Shown here: in pieces, positions 1 to 5,587 of the stretch
Layout: each line of letters opens with the position of its first letter
Position numbering within the stretch: the stretch's first letter is position 1
Made by a program: the position numbers and the translations under genes
Notes under the pieces: generated by a model
Databases searched by the model: none
Seen by the model: the letters and a program-made list of their open reading frames with translations, nothing else
Told to the model about the DNA's origin: nothing
Source of the DNA: an uncultured Rikenellaceae bacterium
GTDB taxonomy: Bacteria; Bacteroidota; Bacteroidia; Bacteroidales; Rikenellaceae
Reading direction: 5' to 3'
DNA: 5,587 bases
NCBI GenBank assembly: GCA_947038135.1
Contig: CAMQVM010000121.1
Coordinates: forward strand, 1 to 5,587

Positions 1-2
1 TA

Positions 3-26
3 ATTATGTTGCCACAATAACATAAT
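3..26 (-). terminator. Short AT-rich inverted repeat after the fimbrial gene, possible terminator
   Basis: Eight-base arms attatgtt (3-10) and aacataat (19-26) are exact reverse complements around an 8-base loop. The repeat begins 18 bases past the stop codon of the Mfa1-like gene, which is where a transcription terminator would sit. The stem has only two G-C pairs, and the window ends before any T-tract could be seen on the minus strand. It could be a weak terminator, a mRNA 3'-end stabilising hairpin, or chance in AT-rich DNA. Confidence 0.3.
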
Positions 27-43
27 ATCGCCGATACATTTAT

Positions 44-1585
44 TTAAAAATCATGAGGGAAATCGCCACCCTCTTCCCAGTCAACTTCACCATCAGGAGA
101 TTGTGTAATTAAGATATTAAACTTTATGCGATCACCAATATAAACTGTAAGTGTAGATTTTTTATTTATACCATTAGTAATAGCAGTAAGCGACTCAAAT
201 ACTAACACACCTTTTTTAGCTGCATTCTCTGCATTTGTAGGCTTTGTAACCTTAAATAGCCCATTCTCTACATTTTTAGTATCTACAAATGTAGTTCCAT
301 CAAGGCTCATTGTCCACATATCAGCATCAATATTGCTACTTATTGTTAGCGACCCACTAATATTTTTGCTTCCTGGAAGAAACATATATCGGCGTTGTAA
401 AGAGCCCCAGTTTAAACCATCAAAGATAACCTCTTCGTCTGTTCCCTCGCTCCAGTCAATTACATCAACCTCCATATTCATAGATCGTGCACTATATGCC
501 GATTCAGGGTCAGGATAACCATCTTCAAGTACATTACGGATATTAAATTGATAGTAGTGGTTGCGCAAGATATTAGTAAGACCAAATTGATTATTAAAAT
601 CGATACGGTAGTAACTAGTAGCATTACCATTATATTTTCCACCTACAACAATAGCAGATCTATTGGTGTGATTCACATCTCCCGAAACAGCACTATTTCC
701 GATTTTTACCTCTGCCTCAGGCAGGTATACTTGATGTGTAGAGTATTTTGGATTTGTAACTGAAGAGTATGCCCATGGATTACCTACTTCGTTTGTACCT
801 ATTGCTGAATGCTCACTTACACGAAGACCTACATGATCAAATACTGTATTATTACCATCTGCACTCATTTTAGGAATATACGAGTATTGATTTTGTGGAC
901 GGAAAAGATAGATGTTCTCCAACACAAAAGGAACTGGTGTACTACTAACATTTCCATCAGGTGTGTTTTTCATACCGTTCCATGTCCAATTTCCATTAGT
1001 ATTAACTGGAGAGCCAACACCAACATCAACCCTTGCAACCGAACGCAAAAGCTGAACTGTAGGAATAATCGTAGTAGAATTTATTACAATGGCCGATTTA
1101 GTTTCACCCCATAAAACAAAACCTCTATTGATGCTCTCAACGTCTGTTAGTATAGGAGTAGTCAACACATCGCTAACAAACAAACCTTGGATCTGAGTGT
1201 ATGTTTTACCTTTGAAAAAATCTTTGCCACCCTCTTGCTTATCAACAAAAGACTTAATATTTGCTACAAGAACAATTTTGTAGGCATCAGACTCATCTTT
1301 ACTCATTATCAACTTAGCCTGAAATTTACCTGTAATTTTGTCGATATCAACACCTTCTGCCACATAAGATACAGCATTACCTTTAAGTGCTAACACATAG
1401 ATATCATTGATACCGCTTGCTTTATTAGTTGCCCCGTCAGTTTTAGAGCCTGAGTCATCGGTACCTGCAACTTTAAGGCTCATAACATACTCACTTGCTG
1501 GGTCTGATGGATCTTCACCACCTACTTTCATTAGGCTACAGCTACTTATCAAAAGTAGAAGTGCTGGAATTACTAAATATTTCAT
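44..1585 (-). CDS. Mfa1/FimA-family fimbrial subunit lipoprotein (type V pilus) with C-terminal beta-rich extension
   Basis: This is a 513-residue exported lipoprotein. The N-terminus is a short hydrophobic signal peptide ending in the lipobox ISSC, with the lipidated cysteine at C16. Family signs, read by eye, are the core strand LLRSVARVDV (179-188), the segment YYRIDF (325-330), RNHYYQFNIRNV (341-352) followed by a Gly/Pro turn, and a VDVIDW strand (373-378) where the second fimbrillin domain normally ends. About 100 further residues follow (400-497), with sparse aromatics, an SSNIDADMWTMSL stretch and a closing ILITQSP strand. This resembles BACON/Ig-like domains and suggests a tip, accessory or adhesive subunit rather than a plain stalk protein. 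In known type V pili, precursors reach the outer membrane as lipoproteins and polymerise by donor-strand exchange after N-terminal trimming. No arginine occurs before R154, so an Arg-specific protease is not the obvious processing enzyme. The gene lies 55 bases after the FimB/Mfa2-like gene and probably shares its transcript. The start is the ATG that gives a proper signal peptide. There is no Shine-Dalgarno, only an A/T-rich leader. Family assignment is fairly sure; stalk versus tip role is open. Confidence 0.8.
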   Translation of the reverse strand: MKYLVIPALLLLISSCSLMKVGGEDPSDPASEYVMSLKVAGTDDSGSKTDGATNKASGINDIYVLALKGNAVSYVAEGVDIDKITGKFQAKLIMSKDESDAYKIVLVANIKSFVDKQEGGKDFFKGKTYTQIQGLFVSDVLTTPILTDVESINRGFVLWGETKSAIVINSTTIIPTVQLLRSVARVDVGVGSPVNTNGNWTWNGMKNTPDGNVSSTPVPFVLENIYLFRPQNQYSYIPKMSADGNNTVFDHVGLRVSEHSAIGTNEVGNPWAYSSVTNPKYSTHQVYLPEAEVKIGNSAVSGDVNHTNRSAIVVGGKYNGNATSYYRIDFNNQFGLTNILRNHYYQFNIRNVLEDGYPDPESAYSARSMNMEVDVIDWSEGTDEEVIFDGLNWGSLQRRYMFLPGSKNISGSLTISSNIDADMWTMSLDGTTFVDTKNVENGLFKVTKPTNAENAAKKGVLVFESLTAITNGINKKSTLTVYIGDRIKFNILITQSPDGEVDWEEGGDFPHDF

Positions 1586-1640
1586 AATATTATTTTTAAA
1601 TGATTATTTTGTTAATGATATTTTATTTGTGACTATTTTG

Positions 1641-2663
1641 CTATAATTCAGGATTACTAACCCATATTGTCCAATCTATACACTCACTTACTATTTCAAA
1701 AGCACCTTTTACATGGAGTTTCAAATATAACCCTTTATTTGCAGATAAGGCTTTATCAATAACAACTTCATGCTCGTAAAAAGTACCATTGTTAGTCTCT
1801 AAGGAGATTCTAACTCTTAACTTTTTGTTATCTGCATGAGGATCAGCAGTAACAGGCGAAGCGTTATCATCATAGGCTGGAATAATAAATTTCGCTTTAG
1901 GATAATAATCATAATCACTCAATGTGCTGCTTGCTGGCTTAGGCACAACAGAATGAATAGTTATAGGTTGAACTAATTTGTGCTCGCTTCGTACTAATGT
2001 ATCAGGGTTTGCTCTATTATGAACACCATCTCGCAAAAGACCACCTTCGATACTTAAACTAGTAGGAACACCCATAATTTCAACAGTGTGATTTTCACTG
2101 TTTAGCTTAATATCGCCTTGAATATCAACAATTGCAAGCTCTACTCTACCTACTGCTCGTTTGAATTTTGACACCACAACCTCGGTAGCCACTTTAGTAA
2201 CAGACACATTTTCAGACAACAACACTACCTGAGGGGCAAGACTAGTGGGTGTTTCAGGTGTGAATTTATACAACAAACTCTCTTTGGTGATACCCATGCC
2301 GATATGGGTGTTTTCAAATTTAATAGGGTCGATACTTGAAAAAGCACGCATACACCAATCTCCAACTAGCACATGAGCCGATGTAACAGTATTTGTTTCG
2401 ATGTTACGCTCTAAATTACCTACATTTTGCCTCAAAACCGAAGTAGATGATGCATCAGTAAAGAGTAAAATATGCATATTATTAACGATATTATCCGCTT
2501 CTAACTTGCTTTCAACAGACGAATCAGACGGCTTCACCGACATTGACAAATCTGAATTTCCACCATAAATAAAATTTGGTTTTGGCGGCTTTTCACTGCA
2601 ACTGTGTAATGCTCCAATGAAAAAGGTTAATAACAGACATTTTGACATCTGAATTTTTCTCAT
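1641..2663 (-). CDS. FimB/Mfa2-like fimbrial anchor or base lipoprotein
   Basis: This is a 340-residue lipoprotein when started at MRKIQMSK. The signal peptide ends at GALHSC, placing the lipidated cysteine at residue 22. An in-frame ATG ten codons upstream (2693) would prepend MIIILNKVKI. The 2663 start is preferred because it gives a normal basic n-region directly before the hydrophobic core; a third ATG at 2648 is also possible. The mature part begins with a polar stretch, then strand NNMHILLFTD (61-70). The family-like core strand FKRAVGRVELAIVDI (167-181) matches the R-A-V-x-[RK]-V pattern of the FimB/Mfa2 and fimbrillin families. Near the end are a LSANKGLYLKLHVKG strand and a final Trp-containing strand. 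Length fits FimB/Mfa2 anchors of roughly 300-350 residues, and there is no long C-terminal extension. Known anchors stay lipidated in the outer membrane and terminate or tether the fimbria. It is first in a two-gene unit with the Mfa1-like gene. Whether it is the anchor or a short structural subunit cannot be settled by eye. Confidence 0.7.
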   Translation of the reverse strand: MRKIQMSKCLLLTFFIGALHSCSEKPPKPNFIYGGNSDLSMSVKPSDSSVESKLEADNIVNNMHILLFTDASSTSVLRQNVGNLERNIETNTVTSAHVLVGDWCMRAFSSIDPIKFENTHIGMGITKESLLYKFTPETPTSLAPQVVLLSENVSVTKVATEVVVSKFKRAVGRVELAIVDIQGDIKLNSENHTVEIMGVPTSLSIEGGLLRDGVHNRANPDTLVRSEHKLVQPITIHSVVPKPASSTLSDYDYYPKAKFIIPAYDDNASPVTADPHADNKKLRVRISLETNNGTFYEHEVVIDKALSANKGLYLKLHVKGAFEIVSECIDWTIWVSNPEL

Positions 2664-2755
2664 AATTTTCACTTTGTTAAGTATAATTATCATAATTTGA
2701 TTCTATGTGTAATATATTTTTTCTATTAGTGATATTTCTATCGTATAATAAAATG

Positions 2756-2787
2756 CAAATATAATAAAAATATGTATAAATACCTAA
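2756..2787 (-). promoter_or_regulatory. Probable Bacteroidota-type promoter of the fimbrial operon
   Basis: On the minus strand TATATTTG (2763-2756) is an exact match to the Bacteroides -7 consensus TAnnTTTG. Twenty bases upstream is TTAG (2787-2784), a one-mismatch form of the -33 TTTG element at a plausible spacing. The transcription start would fall near 2750, giving a leader of roughly 55-90 bases depending on the start codon used by the FimB/Mfa2-like gene. The DNA is very AT-rich, so a chance match is possible, and the -33 element is weak. Confidence 0.42.
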
Positions 2788-2888
2788 TCTTAAGCCATGT
2801 TATGTTTATTATTTACGATAAAGCTCAAATAAAAGTGTTATAAACGACAAAATAACTTCACTGCATAAACTATTAAATACAATTACAC

Positions 2889-3007
2889 TAGGGAGATTCG
2901 CAAAACGTTAAATATACTTATGTTAACTATTTAGGTATGGTTTTTATTAATAAACTACACCTTAATAGTTGATAATAAGTATATTTTAGGTTTTGCGAAT
3001 CGCCCTA
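2889..3007. repeat. 119-bp near-perfect palindrome with TA ends, MITE-like
   Basis: The outer arms 2889-2921 and 2975-3007 are 33 bases each and pair at 30 positions. Mismatches are at 2894/3002, 2907/2989 and 2909/2987. Inside these, aactatttaggt (2925-2936) pairs with 2959-2970 at 11 of 12 positions, and gttt (2940-2943) pairs with aaac (2952-2955) around a small loop, so nearly the whole element folds on itself. Both ends read TA then GGG(A/C)GATTCGCAAAAC inward. Flanking TA is what Tc1/mariner/IS630-type insertion leaves, which suggests a non-autonomous miniature element with no coding capacity. The mismatches (A-G, G-G, T-T) are not wobble pairs, so there is no sign that an RNA hairpin on one strand was selected. 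The family is not recognised, and the TA duplication is only two bases, so transposition is inferred. Confidence 0.6.
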
Positions 3008-3014
3008 TATAAAC

Positions 3015-3057
3015 AAAAAAGGTTGCATAATAGAGCTTAAACCCTACTATACAACCT
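3015..3057 (-). terminator. Intrinsic terminator of the porin-mltF unit
   Basis: Read on the minus strand, AGGTTGTATAGTAG (3057-3044) pairs with CTATTATGCAACCT (3033-3020) over all 14 positions, around a 10-base loop. The second arm runs directly into six T residues (3020-3015, the first within the stem), then GTTT. Two pairs are G-U and exist only in RNA made from the minus strand; the plus-strand copy would have A-C mismatches instead. This fixes the direction and assigns the hairpin to the gene that ends about 40 bases upstream. Confidence 0.85.
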
Positions 3058-3096
3058 CCATAACTATAAATTATATAGATACGTTATAATGATACT

Positions 3097-4455
3097 TTAC
3101 AATGATGCCATTTGGCAATAGAAATCATAACGAGCTAACACTTTACTCACAAATCCAGTTGTTTCAGTACCCACAAAAGAGCCATGCTTAACAACCTCAT
3201 CATTATAATATTTTGCATTCTGCTTAGCAGAAAGAAACTTAGATACACTGTCCCATTTATTTGGATCAGCACCATATTTTTTAGCCAAACGTCGAGCATC
3301 TGAAACGTGACCTATACCACCATTATAACAAGCTAACATAAGAGCTAATTTGTCATGTTCAAGCGTGGTTTCGGGTAACTTAAGAGTTCTCTCAATTTCA
3401 AGTAGTAGCCTCAACGCTACCTCAACGTTATTCTCTGGTTTCTGAATTTGGCTAGCGTCCATATTGTAGTGGCGTGCTATTCGTGGCATTATCTGCATTA
3501 AACCTGTTGCTCCTTTGCTTGAGCACACTTCAGGCTTGAATCTTGACTCATTATAAGCAATAGCAGATACAAAACGCCAATCGAAACCAAGGCTTTTACT
3601 CTGTGACTTGATTATATAATCGTAGTCAGAGATGATGTTAGGGGTTGAATACTCTATATGGGTATCACTAAGATAACGAGCAGATATATCAGCGTATGGC
3701 TGCGATATAACAAAGTTGTTAAACCAATCGTTAAATGACACCTCTAACCCTTTATTTTGCACATTGATAGATAGAAACTGTGACACCTCCTCAGTAAATA
3801 GATGGGTTATTTTCAGCCTATTATCATTTTTGATAAATTCAACAGCATCAAAATCATTACAAATTAAGTATTCAAACCTTTTATTTACCAACTGCGACAT
3901 TAGCTCATGTGGCGACTCATAAGATAGTGTCATCTTATTATCGGTCGATTTAGCCAAATCAGTATACTCTTTTGTAAGAGTGAAATTTTGAGCAATTACC
4001 ACATCTCCATCTGTTGGCAGAGGTTTAAGGTTGTTTGAATAGCCTCTTTTTTTACCATCAAGCTTATTCACAACTACCACAAATTTAGAACTAAGTGTAG
4101 GTGCAAGGTTGTGAATATTAAGCTGGTTTTTATCTATTGACGTTAACGATACTATATCTACATTGCCATCTTCTAGCATTTCAGTAGCATAGTAGTCACT
4201 AGCTTTGGGTACAATAGTTAGCTTAAGGCTGTTATCTTTACAATACGCATCAAGTATATCATATAAAAAACCTGCTGGTTGTCCATTTATGATACTGTAA
4301 CCTGATTGGTTTTCATCAATAGCAACGATTAACTCGTTTTTACTAAATGATTTTGCAAAGTTGAAACTGTTGTTTGTTGTAACACTATTATATAGCATTA
4401 CTGAAATTAATACTACTGCAACTATTAGTAGTAATGAAAAATTCTTTTTTCTCAT
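3097..4455 (-). CDS. mltF: MltF-type membrane-bound lytic murein transglycosylase
   Basis: This 452-residue periplasmic enzyme should cleave the MurNAc-GlcNAc bond of peptidoglycan and leave 1,6-anhydro-MurNAc ends. Residues 7-21 are a hydrophobic signal or anchor segment after MRKKN; there is no cysteine, so it is not a lipoprotein. Residues about 40-265 form a solute-binding-protein-like (SBP family 3) domain, shown by GFLYDILDAYC (62-72) and GNVDIVSLTSI (97-107). The SLT catalytic domain fills about 275-450. It contains AYNESRF with catalytic E303, GATGLMQIMP (315-324) and ACYNGGIGHVSDAR (375-388), and a C-terminal KYYNDEVVKHG / GFVSKVLARY pattern. These are specific to the MltF (family 1E) group rather than MltC or Slt70. 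All expected catalytic motifs are present and the length is normal for the family. In the sensor domain, the arginine that holds the ligand carboxylate in amino-acid-binding relatives appears to be replaced (N110 by eye alignment). The gene starts 46 bases after the porin-like gene and probably shares its mRNA; it has no Shine-Dalgarno and ends before a strong terminator. Confidence 0.9.
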   Translation of the reverse strand: MRKKNFSLLLIVAVVLISVMLYNSVTTNNSFNFAKSFSKNELIVAIDENQSGYSIINGQPAGFLYDILDAYCKDNSLKLTIVPKASDYYATEMLEDGNVDIVSLTSIDKNQLNIHNLAPTLSSKFVVVVNKLDGKKRGYSNNLKPLPTDGDVVIAQNFTLTKEYTDLAKSTDNKMTLSYESPHELMSQLVNKRFEYLICNDFDAVEFIKNDNRLKITHLFTEEVSQFLSINVQNKGLEVSFNDWFNNFVISQPYADISARYLSDTHIEYSTPNIISDYDYIIKSQSKSLGFDWRFVSAIAYNESRFKPEVCSSKGATGLMQIMPRIARHYNMDASQIQKPENNVEVALRLLLEIERTLKLPETTLEHDKLALMLACYNGGIGHVSDARRLAKKYGADPNKWDSVSKFLSAKQNAKYYNDEVVKHGSFVGTETTGFVSKVLARYDFYCQMASL

Positions 4456-4501
4456 GTTATGATTAATGGAGCGGGCGTGTCTTTATCTCTCCAATAGCGT
4501 T

Positions 4502-5587
4502 CTAATCATAAAAGTTCCATGATACTCCTATCTTTAGCATTCTACGGTTGAGTGGGTAGTGAGCAACTTGAAAAAAGTTGCGCTCTCCAAACATATCGTA
4601 GTTAAGGTGTTGCATTTTAATAAGAAACCTTAACCTCTTCCATTTACCTGAAACATACGCATCTAACCAGACATAATTACCAGTTTTAGTCGTTTGTTGG
4701 TTGTAAAACTGCATTAAGGCTGGATTATATCCAAAACCATAATACGAAGTGTTAAAATATCCATCAACACCAACTTGCATTCGTAACACCTTTTTCACTA
4801 CATCAAATTCGTAGTATAAAAGAGCATTAGCAGAAAGTAGGGGTACAGGGGCAACCTTTTGTGATGAACTCCATTGGAGTAGCACCCTATTTTTAAGGTT
4901 AAATCCGCCGAGGCGAAAATCCTTTTGTAGGTATACACTCGATAAACTTAAGGGGTCGGTAAACTGAGCAGGCAGAGAGTTTTGATCATAGTAGACCTTG
5001 TTTGTTATAACGCTCTGTTTTGCTCCGATCTCTAAACCATAATCTTCCATGGTTACTTTACCCTCAAATCGAGTTTCAATCTCCTTATCAAAGGAGTTGT
5101 TCCACTTATAGTGGTTAGAATAGTAGTGTTCACTCCAAAACGATGGGTTTTCCATACGGTAGTGAGCACCAGCAGAAAATCTTAGTGGCTTGTCTTTTAT
5201 AAATGCGGTTAACTCCATGTCACCGCCAAAGTTCATATCTTGCGAACGATATCCCGCTGGGTAGTACTTAAAGTGACCACTCCAGTCGATGTACTTTTTA
5301 AACTTGCCTTGTATATTCGCATAGGTGTATATACTGTTTTGTGTAGTGTTCTCATTCAAAAAAATGTAATCATCAGGTTGAAAGTAGTAGTAGTTTTCAT
5401 TGACATATCCTACTCCCCCATCAATTGTGCCAATTATGCCATCTCTATCGTACGGTTGTACCTGCATAAAAAACCTTGCGTCGAGCTTCTGTTCCTTTAT
5501 GGAATCGACCGAAAGCTCTGGGTTTATATACCAATTTTCATAAAAACCCTCTTCGATACCTTCTCGCACATCTGTATAGATCTTTTT
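4502..5587 (-). CDS. Putative porin, outer-membrane beta-barrel, C-terminal part (5' end outside window)
   Basis: The reading frame is open to the window edge, so these 361 residues are the C-terminal part of a larger protein. Codons before the GTG at 5569 are in frame (KKIYTD), so that GTG is not the real start. The sequence alternates polar and aromatic or hydrophobic residues in repeated 8-12-residue strands rich in Tyr, Phe and Trp, for example YVNENYYYFQ, YANIQGKFKKYIDW, LRFSAGAHYRM, GLEIGAKQSV and RMQVGVDGYF. It ends in RMLKIGVSWNFYD, an aromatic closing strand typical of outer-membrane barrels inserted by the BAM machinery. The pattern, especially the 'PLNRR...K-I-G-V-S-W-x-F' ending, matches the Bacteroidota 'putative porin' family (Porin_10-like), whose members are about 600-700 residues. 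There is no TonB box, plug domain or SusC feature in the visible part. It is followed after 46 bases by mltF, probably in one operon. Substrate is unknown. Confidence 0.75.
   Translation of the reverse strand, partial: KKIYTDVREGIEEGFYENWYINPELSVDSIKEQKLDARFFMQVQPYDRDGIIGTIDGGVGYVNENYYYFQPDDYIFLNENTTQNSIYTYANIQGKFKKYIDWSGHFKYYPAGYRSQDMNFGGDMELTAFIKDKPLRFSAGAHYRMENPSFWSEHYYSNHYKWNNSFDKEIETRFEGKVTMEDYGLEIGAKQSVITNKVYYDQNSLPAQFTDPLSLSSVYLQKDFRLGGFNLKNRVLLQWSSSQKVAPVPLLSANALLYYEFDVVKKVLRMQVGVDGYFNTSYYGFGYNPALMQFYNQQTTKTGNYVWLDAYVSGKWKRLRFLIKMQHLNYDMFGERNFFQVAHYPLNRRMLKIGVSWNFYD

Larger units (their letters stand above)
2694..3096. other. Gene-free stretch between the mltF and fimbrial units
   Basis: About 400 bases without a credible coding region or tRNA. 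In transcription order it holds 39 bases after the mltF stop, the mltF intrinsic terminator, the 119-bp TA-flanked palindrome, and about 195 bases of very AT-rich DNA leading to the fimbrial genes, including the probable promoter. The terminator and promoter together separate the two same-strand gene pairs into independent transcription units. Confidence 0.75.

Noticed and set aside
333..1646. Several plus-strand open frames of 60-100 codons opposite the Mfa1-like gene
   Set aside because: They lie antisense to a gene with clear family motifs, have no signal, domain or compositional support, and look like shadows.
2739..2820. Seven-base inverted repeats tatcgta (2739-2745) and tacgata (2814-2820) around the promoter region, as an operator pair or hairpin
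   Set aside because: The match does not extend in either direction, the arms are 68 bases apart, and such short repeats are expected by chance in DNA this AT-rich.
2889..3007. Invertible promoter (phase-variation switch) for the fimbrial genes, flanked by inverted repeats
   Set aside because: The segment between the arms is only 53 bases and is itself nearly palindromic, so inversion would change little. No TTTG or TAnnTTTG promoter motif lies inside it, and no invertase gene is visible.
2889..3007. Integron attC site, since attC sites are imperfect palindromes of similar length
   Set aside because: The ends read TAGGG...CCCTA rather than the RYYYAAC and GTTRRRY core sites, and no gene-cassette arrangement is present.
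4456..4501. tggag/ctcca hairpin between the porin gene and mltF as an internal terminator
   Set aside because: The stem is only five base pairs with a long loop and no T-tract follows, so it does not support separating the two genes.
4502..5569. GTG at 5569 as the start of the porin gene
   Set aside because: The frame stays open upstream to the window edge, no signal peptide follows the GTG, and 355 residues is too short for the family. The gene is simply cut by the window.

Overview
The window looks like chromosomal DNA from a member of the Bacteroidota, most likely the order Bacteroidales. The DNA is AT-rich and start codons lack clear Shine-Dalgarno sequences. A match to the Bacteroides-type -7 promoter element (TAnnTTTG) is present, and the gene families are typical of this group: type V (FimA/Mfa1-like) fimbrial lipoproteins and a 'putative porin' beta-barrel. 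The genus cannot be read from the sequence. All four genes lie on the minus strand, so transcription runs from high to low coordinates.

Layout in transcription order. (1) From 5587 down to 4502 is the C-terminal part of an outer-membrane beta-barrel protein; its 5' end is outside the window. (2) After 46 bases comes a complete MltF-type lytic transglycosylase (4455-3097), with a solute-binding-like sensor domain followed by an SLT catalytic domain. These two genes probably form an operon. It ends at a well-formed intrinsic terminator (3057-3015) whose two G-U pairs exist only in the transcribed strand. (3) Next is a gene-free stretch (3096-2694) holding that terminator, a 119-bp almost perfect palindrome flanked by TA (2889-3007, MITE-like), and a likely promoter (-7 element 2763-2756). 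(4) A two-gene fimbrial unit follows: a FimB/Mfa2-like lipoprotein (2663-1641) and, 55 bases later, a larger Mfa1/FimA-like lipoprotein (1585-44). A short AT-rich inverted repeat (3-26) follows the last stop codon.

The first unit concerns the cell envelope: a porin-like barrel and an enzyme that cuts peptidoglycan. The second probably builds a surface fimbria from outer-membrane lipoprotein precursors, with the smaller protein as anchor or base and the larger one as stalk or tip subunit. The larger protein has a C-terminal beta-rich extension resembling a BACON/Ig-like domain and has no arginine before residue 154, so gingipain-type maturation as in Porphyromonas is unlikely. No wholly new system is evident. 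The least explained element is the 119-bp palindrome.
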